A DNA stretch of 36,768 nt. Origin: Opitutia bacterium (GTDB taxonomy: Bacteria; Verrucomicrobiota; Verrucomicrobiia; Opitutales; Opitutaceae). The stretch is from the NCBI GenBank assembly GCA_947474365.1, contig CANJIU010000099.1:1-36768 (forward strand), read 5' to 3'. Position numbers and translations under genes: made by a program. This document shows positions 31,501 to 36,768 of the stretch, in pieces (position 1 is the stretch's first letter; each line of letters begins with the position of its first letter). Under the pieces are notes generated by a model. It had not been told where the DNA came from and ran no database searches. It saw only the letters and a program-made list of their open reading frames with translations.

Positions 31501-32996
31501 GTTCCGGGGGAGGGTGGCGCAGGACGTTGGTTGAGAAACGCTTGCAACTCCGCCGCTAGTTTGCCCCCGAAGCCGTCGACCTCGGCGATCTCGTCGACGC
31601 TGGCGGCGCGGAGTTTGTCGATGCTGCCGAAATGGGCGAGCAGCGCCGCCCGGCGCACGCGGCCGAGCCCGGAAAAATCGTCCAGCACGCTCTCGCGGAT
31701 TTTCTGCGAACGGAGATTTGCGTTGTAGGTGTTGGCGAAGCGGTGGGCCTCATCGCGCAACCGCTGCAGTACGTTCAGCCCCGGATGATTCAGCGGCAGG
31801 TTGAGCGGCGGACGCTCGTCCGGAAAAATGATTGTCTCGTGCTGCTTCGCCAGGCCGATCAACGGCGGCGGCGTGAGATCGAGCGCGAGGAAGGCTTTCA
31901 GTGCGGCGCCGATCTGCCCCCGACCGCCGTCGATCACCACGAGATCGGGCAGTGGTTTTTTCTCCTCCGCGAGCCGGCGATAGCGGCGGCCGACCACTTC
32001 CTCCATCGCGCGGTAGTCGTCGTTGCCGATGAAACTCTTGATCTGGAATCGTCGGTAATTGTCCTTGTCGGGCTTGCCGTCCGCGAAATGCACCATCGAG
32101 GCCACGACAAATGTGCCCGAGATGTGCGAGATGTCGAAGCACTCCATCGTGCGCGGCGGTGCCGCCAGTTTCAACGCCGCCTGGAGCGCCTGGAGCGCCT
32201 CGTCGTCGCGCTCCGGCCTCGTGGGATCGATCCGCTCAAAACGGCGCGTCTTGCGCAGTGTCTCCTCCAGTGCGAAGACCACGTCACGCAGCTCCGCGGC
32301 CTTCTCGAATTCGTGTTTCCCCGCTGCGGCGGTCATCTCCGCCCGCAGGGTCTCCAGCCACTCGCGCGATTTGCCCTCGAGGAAGGCGCACGCCTCCTCC
32401 ACTCGTCGGCGGTAGTCCTCCGTGGTGACAATATTTCCGGTGCCGTAGATTTCCTCGCGCACGTCGTCGTAGAGCTGCCAGGTGCCATCCGGCAGCTTCT
32501 GCGGCGTGCTGTCCGGGAGCAAAATGCCAAATTGCCGCCGCATCTGCGCGAGCGTCTTCCGCAGCAGTCCGCTGTGCGCGAACGGTCCGAAATAACGCGA
32601 ACGGTCCTCCTTCTTCAACCGGGTGAGCCGGAAGCGCGGCAGATCCTCGCCGAGGTCAACGCGCACCAGGAGAAAGCGTTTGTCGTCGGTGAAGTCGGTG
32701 TTGTAGCGGGGCCGCCACTGCTTGATCAGCTTGCCCTCGAGCAGCAGGGCCTCGGGCTCGGATTTCACCTCCATCGTGTCGACGTCCGCGATGAGATCGA
32801 TCAACGCGCGGATTTTCGGCTGTTGGACGGTCGACGCGCGACCGCGCTGGAAATACGACGACACGCGTTTCTTCAGGCTGCGCGCCTTGCCCACGTAGAT
32901 GATCCGTCCGAGGCGGTCCTTCATCAGGTAGACGCCAGGTTTGTCCGGGAGCGCGCGGACCTTCTCCTTCAGTGTGATCGGTTGGTTCTCGTTCAT
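31497..32996 (-). CDS. uvrC: Excinuclease ABC subunit C, short form lacking the Cys4 motif
   Basis: UvrC makes the two incisions around a lesion in nucleotide excision repair. This 499-aa copy has the GIY-YIG nuclease (residues ~15-100: GVYLMKD, IIYVGKARSLKKRVSSYF, EALLLEG), the UVR helix pair (~215-250: EKAAELRDVVFALEE), the RNase H-like endonuclease (MECFDISH 284-291, LVVIDGGRGQ with candidate catalytic Asp residues) and C-terminal helix-hairpin-helix (VRRAALLAHFGSIDKLRAAS). Compared with E. coli UvrC (610 aa) two things are missing: the four cysteines of the CLQYQIGRCLGPC region, here KLPDGTWQLYDDVREEIYGT, and about 110 residues between UVR and CFDISH. ATG at 32996; divergent from cinA by 67 bp; its stop overlaps the sulfatase start. 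Confidence 0.93.
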   Translation of the reverse strand: MNENQPITLKEKVRALPDKPGVYLMKDRLGRIIYVGKARSLKKRVSSYFQRGRASTVQQPKIRALIDLIADVDTMEVKSEPEALLLEGKLIKQWRPRYNTDFTDDKRFLLVRVDLGEDLPRFRLTRLKKEDRSRYFGPFAHSGLLRKTLAQMRRQFGILLPDSTPQKLPDGTWQLYDDVREEIYGTGNIVTTEDYRRRVEEACAFLEGKSREWLETLRAEMTAAAGKHEFEKAAELRDVVFALEETLRKTRRFERIDPTRPERDDEALQALQAALKLAAPPRTMECFDISHISGTFVVASMVHFADGKPDKDNYRRFQIKSFIGNDDYRAMEEVVGRRYRRLAEEKKPLPDLVVIDGGRGQIGAALKAFLALDLTPPPLIGLAKQHETIIFPDERPPLNLPLNHPGLNVLQRLRDEAHRFANTYNANLRSQKIRESVLDDFSGLGRVRRAALLAHFGSIDKLRAASVDEIAEVDGFGGKLAAELQAFLNQRPAPPSPGT

Positions 32997-33063
32997 CCCA
33001 GTTCACGCCCCGAATCATCGCTGGCGTTTTGGGAGAATCCGCCTATTTTTCCGGGCCGCAAGT

Positions 33064-34407
33064 ATGGTTTCTGACCAAAACACCACCGCCCCGCTGTCGC
33101 GTCCTTTGACGACCAAACATGTCCGCTACGAGCTGATCACCCTCGGTGACGAGTTGTTGCTCGGGCTGACGGCGAACGGTCACCTGACGTTCATCGGCGC
33201 GCAGCTCGGCCGGCGTGGCGCGCTGTTGAACCGGAATGTGACGATCACCGACGAAGCTGACGCCATCGCCGCGCAGTTTCGTGAGAGCTGGGCGCGGGCC
33301 GACGTCATCATCACCACCGGCGGGCTGGGCCCGACGTGCGATGACCGCACGCGCGATGTGATTGCCGAGGTGCTCGGGCAGAAGCTGGTGTTTGATGAGA
33401 CGATCAAGCTGGCGATTGAGGAACGTTTCGCACGGTTCGGCCGCAAGATGACCGACAACAATCTCAAGCAGGCCTACGTGTTTGAGCGCGGCGAAGTTCT
33501 GCCCAATGCCAACGGCACTGCGCCGGGGCTCTGGGTCGAACAGGACGGCAAGGTGCTCGTGATGCTGCCCGGGCCGCCGAACGAGCTGCAGCCGATGTTC
33601 CTTGACCAGGTCGTGCCCCGACTCGCCGCGCGCGGCTGCCTCCTCGAGCGCGAGGCGTATGTGCAGTTGCGCACCGCCGGCATCGGCGAATCCGCGCTGG
33701 AGACAAAACTCCAGCCGATCTTCGACCGCATCGGTAGCTCACTGAGCGTCGCGTTCTGCGCCCACCAGGGAGCGGTCGATTGCCGCGTGAGTTCGCCGGG
33801 CGGGCAGCTGAACGCAGCCGATCTTGAGGCTGTTGCCGCCGAATGCGCGCAGCTGCTCGGCGACGATTTTGTCTGTTATGGCCACGATTCCCTCGCGCGG
33901 GTGTGCGCCGACCAATTGCGCGCGCAGGAAAAACGGCTCGCCGTGGTCGAGACGGCGACGGGCGGCCTGCTCGCCAATGTCTTCACCGAGGTTTGTGGTG
34001 CGTGCAAATTCTTCGCTGGCGGTGTCGTCTGCTGCTCGAATGACGCCAAAATGCAGCTCCTCGACGTGCCGGAATGCCTGCTGCTCCAGCACGGCTCTGT
34101 CAGCGACGAGGCCGCCGTGGCGATGGCGACGGGCGCCGCTGAGACCCTCAGCGCTGATTACGCGCTCGCGGTGACGGGTTTCGCCGGGGCAGCCGAAACG
34201 GGCGCGGGCGGCAACCCGGTGGGGACGATTTTCATCGCCCTCTTTTCGCCCGCCGGCGTGTGGTCCAAGAAACTCAGCTACCCCGGTCCGCGCTCGACTG
34301 TTAAAGTGCGCGCTGTCAACGCGGCGCTCGACTGGCTGCGCCGCGAACTGGTGCGCGCGCAGCGCGGCGAGGCCACGCCTGCCCGGCGGATCAGCGCGAT
34401 GCAATGA
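33064..34407 (+). CDS. cinA: CinA family protein (NMN amidohydrolase / competence-damage inducible)
   Basis: 447-aa cytoplasmic protein with both CinA domains. The N-terminal molybdopterin-binding-like/COG1058 domain (~20-185) has ELITLGDELLLGLTANG, ADVIITTGGLGPTCDDRTRD and MLPGPPNELQPMF. The C-terminal domain (~285-440) has VETATGGLLANVFTEVCGACKFF, GSVSDEAAVAMATGAAETL and AVTGFAGAAETGAGGNPVGT. CinA proteins carry out nicotinamide mononucleotide deamidation and ADP-ribose pyrophosphatase activity in pyridine nucleotide salvage. ATG 33064 is preferred to the in-frame extension into uvrC. Its stop overlaps the next gene's start (ATGA at 34404-34407), so the two are probably an operon. Confidence 0.92.
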   Translation: MVSDQNTTAPLSRPLTTKHVRYELITLGDELLLGLTANGHLTFIGAQLGRRGALLNRNVTITDEADAIAAQFRESWARADVIITTGGLGPTCDDRTRDVIAEVLGQKLVFDETIKLAIEERFARFGRKMTDNNLKQAYVFERGEVLPNANGTAPGLWVEQDGKVLVMLPGPPNELQPMFLDQVVPRLAARGCLLEREAYVQLRTAGIGESALETKLQPIFDRIGSSLSVAFCAHQGAVDCRVSSPGGQLNAADLEAVAAECAQLLGDDFVCYGHDSLARVCADQLRAQEKRLAVVETATGGLLANVFTEVCGACKFFAGGVVCCSNDAKMQLLDVPECLLLQHGSVSDEAAVAMATGAAETLSADYALAVTGFAGAAETGAGGNPVGTIFIALFSPAGVWSKKLSYPGPRSTVKVRAVNAALDWLRRELVRAQRGEATPARRISAMQ

Positions 34408-35192
34408 GGGTCCGCCTCCTCGCGTTCGCGCTCCTGATCGGCGTGTCCGCGGCGGCGGAAACCCGTGTCGGTCCGTCGCAGGGCACGCTCTTCATCGTGG
34501 GCGGCGGGAGCATGGCGAAACTTTGGCCCGAGTTTCTCGAACTCGCCGGCGGACGGGATGCGCCCATTGTCGTGATCCCGACGGCCAACGAGACGATCGA
34601 GGCCAACGATCATTCGGCGGTGGCGCTGCTCGCCCTGGGCGCGACGCAGGTGACCCAGCTGCACACGCGTGATCCCAAAATCGCGGATACGGAGGCGTTC
34701 GTCGCGCCGTTGCGCACCGCCCGGGCGATCTGGATCACCGGTGGCCGCCAATGGCGGCTGGCCGATGCGTACCTCGACACCCGCACGCTGCGGGAAATCT
34801 TCGCGGTGCTTGCGCGCGGCGGGGTCGTCGGCGGCAGCTCCGCCGGCGCGTCGATTCAGGCCAGTTACATGGTGCGCGGTTCGCCCGACGGAAACACCCT
34901 CATGATGGCGCCCGGCCACGAGCGGGGTTTCGCCCTGCTGCGCGATTCCGCCATCGACCAGCACGTGAACACCCGCGGCCGGGCGGAGGATCTGCGGCCG
35001 GTGTTGCAGGCGCATCCGACCCTGCTCGGCATCGCACTCGACGAGGCGACGGCGATCGTCGTTACCGGTGATCGTTGTCGCGTGGTCGGGGTGGGCGCAG
35101 TCCGCTTCTTCGCGACCCCCGAGGCGGCGCCGGTCGTGCTGTCGGCGGGAGCGCGGTACGACTTGGCGACGCGGCAGGTGGCAGAGGAATGA
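34404..35192 (+). CDS. Secreted cyanophycinase-like peptidase (S51)
   Basis: 262 aa with a signal peptide (MRVRLLAFALLIGVSAAAE). Peptidase S51 features: LFIVGGGSMAKLWPEFLELAGG, IVVIPTANET, the GGRQW motif, and the nucleophile elbow VGGSSAGAS with Ser146. LLRDSAIDQHVNTRGR and GIALDEATAIVV follow, as in cyanophycinases and related exopeptidases that cleave beta-aspartyl or Asp-X bonds. With a signal peptide it more likely scavenges external peptides or cyanophycin than intracellular storage polymer; no cyanophycin synthetase is in the window. Translationally coupled to cinA through the ATGA overlap. It converges on purC with only 24 bp between stops. Confidence 0.88.
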   Translation: MRVRLLAFALLIGVSAAAETRVGPSQGTLFIVGGGSMAKLWPEFLELAGGRDAPIVVIPTANETIEANDHSAVALLALGATQVTQLHTRDPKIADTEAFVAPLRTARAIWITGGRQWRLADAYLDTRTLREIFAVLARGGVVGGSSAGASIQASYMVRGSPDGNTLMMAPGHERGFALLRDSAIDQHVNTRGRAEDLRPVLQAHPTLLGIALDEATAIVVTGDRCRVVGVGAVRFFATPEAAPVVLSAGARYDLATRQVAEE

Positions 35193-35216
35193 GCGGGCGC
35201 AGCTGGTTGGCGCGGC

Positions 35217-36131
35217 TCAGGGCCCGATGAGGTTGCGCAGGGCGGTGAGATATTTTTCCTGCGTGCGGACGATCACATCGGCCGGCAGGCGCGGCCCCGG
35301 CGGCTTTTGGTCCCACTTGATGGCGAGCAGATGGTCGCGGACGAACTGTTTGTCGTAACTGGGGGGCGACTGGTTGGGCGCGTAGCTCTCGGCCGGCCAG
35401 TAACGCGACGAATCCGGGGTGAGGACCTCGTCGATCAGCCAGACGTTGCCCGCTGCATCGGTTCCGAACTCAAACTTCGTGTCCGCGAGGATCATCCCGG
35501 CCTGCTTGGCGCGATCGTGGCCGGCGCGATAAAGCGCGAGGCTGACGGACTTCACTTTTTCGTAGAGCGCCGGGCCGACAATGGCGATGCCCTGGGCATC
35601 GTTGATCGGTTCGTCGTGCTGGCCCTTGGGGGCCTTGGTGGTGGGGGTGAAGATGGGTTCGGGCAGGCGGTCCGCCTGGCGGAGGCCGGCGGGCAGTTTG
35701 ATGCCGCAGACATCGCCGGTTTTTTGATACGAGGACCAGCCGCTGCCGACGAGGTAGCCGCGCACGACGCACTCGATCGGGACGGTCTTGAGTTTGCGCA
35801 CGATCATGCTGCGCAGCTGCAGGTCGCGATCGGTGATGCCGCGGCGTTTGAATTCTCCGGCCTGGTCGGGCAGCAGATGGTTTTGGATGATGCCGGTCGT
35901 CTGGGCGAACCACCAATTGCTCATTTGGGTGAGGATGGCGCCCTTGCCGGGGATGCCGTCGGGCAGGACGACGTCGAACGCGGACAGTCGGTCGGTGGCG
36001 GAGAGGAGCAGGGCGTCACCGAGGTCGAAGATTTCGCGCACCTTGCCGGAGGCGATGCGGGGAAACGGGAGGTGGTCGATGGCGGTGACGGCGGCTTGGG
36101 GGAGGGCGGCGGAGATTTCGGAAAACGTCAT
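35217..36131 (-). CDS. purC: Phosphoribosylaminoimidazole-succinocarboxamide synthase (SAICAR synthetase)
   Basis: 304-aa cytoplasmic enzyme of de novo purine synthesis that joins CAIR and aspartate using ATP. Family marks: IASGKVREIFDLGDALLLSATDRLSAFDVVLPDGIPGKG split across residues ~25-65 (glycine-rich ATP loop and conserved SAFD), VIV-type strands PIECVVRGYLVGSGWSSYQK with PAGLRQADRLPEPIFTPTTK, MILADTKFEFG, and LIDEVLTPDSSRYWP with the metal-binding Asp-Glu. Length fits the longer ~300-aa form. ATG at 36131 (MTFSEIS) chosen over 36176, which adds a cysteine-rich unrelated N-terminus. Monocistronic as far as visible. Confidence 0.95.
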   Translation of the reverse strand: MTFSEISAALPQAAVTAIDHLPFPRIASGKVREIFDLGDALLLSATDRLSAFDVVLPDGIPGKGAILTQMSNWWFAQTTGIIQNHLLPDQAGEFKRRGITDRDLQLRSMIVRKLKTVPIECVVRGYLVGSGWSSYQKTGDVCGIKLPAGLRQADRLPEPIFTPTTKAPKGQHDEPINDAQGIAIVGPALYEKVKSVSLALYRAGHDRAKQAGMILADTKFEFGTDAAGNVWLIDEVLTPDSSRYWPAESYAPNQSPPSYDKQFVRDHLLAIKWDQKPPGPRLPADVIVRTQEKYLTALRNLIGP

Positions 36132-36269
36132 GGGGAGAAGTTTCTTGCACGGAGGAGGCGCCGACGTCGCGAACAAATTTTGGTGGGTGAGTGAATGTTG
36201 TTTTCGTCGGGTCGAAATTTGACCTTGCGCGCGGGGTCATGCGCCGTAGCGTGCCGGGCTCCGCGGTTA

Positions 36270-36346
36270 GTCCCCATCGTCTAGCCCGGTTAGGACACCA
36301 CCCTTTCACGGTGAGAACCGGGGTTCGAATCCCCGTGGGGACGCCA
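36270..36346 (+). tRNA. tRNA-Glu (anticodon UUC)
   Basis: A full cloverleaf with encoded CCA. The acceptor stem GTCCCCA (36270-36276) pairs with TGGGGAC (36336-36342); G36343 is the discriminator, then CCA. The D-loop shows TAGCCCGGTTAGGAC, the anticodon loop is CTTTCAC giving UUC (Glu), and the T-arm has GGGGTTCGAATCCCC. Upstream a TTGACC box (36219) may belong to its promoter, but I could not pair it with a well-spaced -10. A recombinase fragment begins about 60 bp downstream, as at tRNA-borne attachment sites. Confidence 0.97.
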
Positions 36347-36404
36347 GCTTTTACCTCTGAGGAGGCCTGAAAAGACTTGAATATTGCCCGACTCTGTGGG
36401 CCAT

Positions 36405-36704
36405 ATGGAGGAGATGAAGAAAACGGAGGAAGTATTTTCCGTCCGACGTGTGCAACTGACTGCCAACGGACACACGTACTGGCAGTGGAAAGTCGACGGA
36501 CGCATCAACGGTATGCGTTACAGGAAGCACTTTCCCAACCGCGACCAAGCGGAGGGTTACAAATCCGAGATGGAGATCAAGGCGCTCAACGATGCGAACG
36601 TCGTCCGGACCACCACCAGCCACCTAGCAGCCCGTCGGACTTGGAAAATCAGGCTTGGGGGTGATTTTCCAAAATTTTTCCGGCGACGGGAGGCCCAACT
36701 CTGA
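36405..36704 (+). pseudogene. Tyrosine recombinase/integrase N-terminal fragment, broken by a MITE-like element
   Basis: The first ~70 codons (VRRVQLTANGHTYWQWKV, YRKHFPNRDQAEGYKSEM, IKALNDANVVRTTTSHL) resemble the arm-binding N-terminus of phage-type tyrosine recombinases, where an N-terminal beta-sheet is followed by helix 'F..K.EA..F'. The frame then runs into an 88-bp inverted-repeat element at 36626 and stops at 36704 with foreign residues. No catalytic domain (R-H-R-Y) is in the window and none of the three frames after the element looks like its continuation before the edge. Start is uncertain between ATG 36405 and 36414. Position just after tRNA-Glu supports an integrase identity. Confidence 0.5.
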
Positions 36705-36713
36705 CGGGCTGCT
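36626..36713. mobile_element. MITE-like 88-bp element with 19-bp terminal inverted repeats
   Basis: Terminal repeats 36626-36644 (agcagcccgtcggacttgg) and 36695-36713 are reverse complements at 17 of 19 positions, the outer 11 bp being exact. A second exact pair inside, TTGGAAAATCA (36641-36651) and TGATTTTCCAA (36662-36672), makes a hairpin. There is no coding capacity. No target duplication is evident at the flanks. It interrupts the integrase fragment. The paired ends suggest mobilisation by an IS elsewhere in the genome. Confidence 0.65.
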
Positions 36714-36716
36714 GAG

Positions 36717-36735
36717 CGCCGTGCGGAGCACGGCG
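36717..36735. repeat. Short hairpin at the right edge
   Basis: CGCCGTGC-GGA-GCACGGCG is an exact 8+3+8 inverted repeat directly after the MITE-like element, followed 11 bp later by GTTTTTGT. It could be a weak plus-strand terminator or the next part of a composite repeat that continues past the window. Confidence 0.4.
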
Positions 36736-36768
36736 GGAGGGACGGGTTTTTGTCGTATATTTGCGTTG

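Noticed and set aside
36219..36252. TTGACC ... TAGCGT as the tRNA-Glu promoter
   Set aside because: The spacer is 22 bp, too long for a normal sigma-70 promoter; not listed as a feature.

Overview
The window looks like a piece of a GC-rich Verrucomicrobiota chromosome, most likely an Opitutaceae (Opitutus/Lacunisphaera-like) bacterium. This rests on the gene types: Opitutaceae-style TonB-dependent receptors with a carboxypeptidase-regulatory N-terminus, a PSCyt1-DUF1549-DUF1553 / DUF1501 gene pair of the planctomycete-verrucomicrobial kind, a giant delta-60 repeat protein, a CE15 glucuronoyl esterase, secreted sialate O-acetylesterase and sulfatase. The lineage is inferred from family resemblance remembered by eye; no search was run.

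Layout. 1-1440 is a decayed region: the start of an ISL3-like transposase runs off the left edge, and its insertion has cut off the C-terminus of a secreted sialidase; upstream of that lies only the last ~65 codons of a TonB-dependent receptor. 1620-4252 holds a secreted thioredoxin-like peroxiredoxin with a clear terminator and a MuiA/DUF4139 protein. 4551-10445 is one giant secreted delta-60 repeat protein. 10501-14626 (minus) carries a sialate O-acetylesterase and a polytopic STT3-like membrane protein with a TPR tail. 14759-17096 (plus) carries a frameshifted CE15 glucuronoyl esterase and an orphan DpnA-like GATC adenine methyltransferase preceded by a dense GATC cluster.

17112-32996 is a long run of minus-strand genes, in transcription order: uvrC, arylsulfatase, TonB receptor, PSCyt1/DUF1549/DUF1553 protein, DUF1501 protein, alpha/beta hydrolase, M19 dipeptidase homologue, TIM-barrel sugar isomerase. 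Apart from uvrC this reads as a catabolic locus for complex, probably sulfated, organic polymers: outer-membrane import (receptor), desulfation (sulfatase), secreted hydrolase/esterase, and cytoplasmic sugar isomerisation. Two strong intergenic inverted repeats interrupt the run. 33064-36131 holds housekeeping genes (cinA, cyanophycinase-like peptidase, purC). The right edge has tRNA-Glu(UUC), then a tyrosine-recombinase N-terminus broken by an 88-bp MITE-like element, i.e. the probable edge of an integrated island.

The most unusual points are: a UvrC that lacks the four-cysteine iron-sulfur motif and about 110 residues before its endonuclease domain; four GATC sites packed in the 60 bp before the GATC methyltransferase, two of them in a palindrome touching its start; an M19 homologue without the HxD metal motif; and several genes in visible decay (sialidase, receptor remnant, CE15 esterase, integrase). 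I do not see a CRISPR array, defence island or a wholly new multi-gene system that I could defend.
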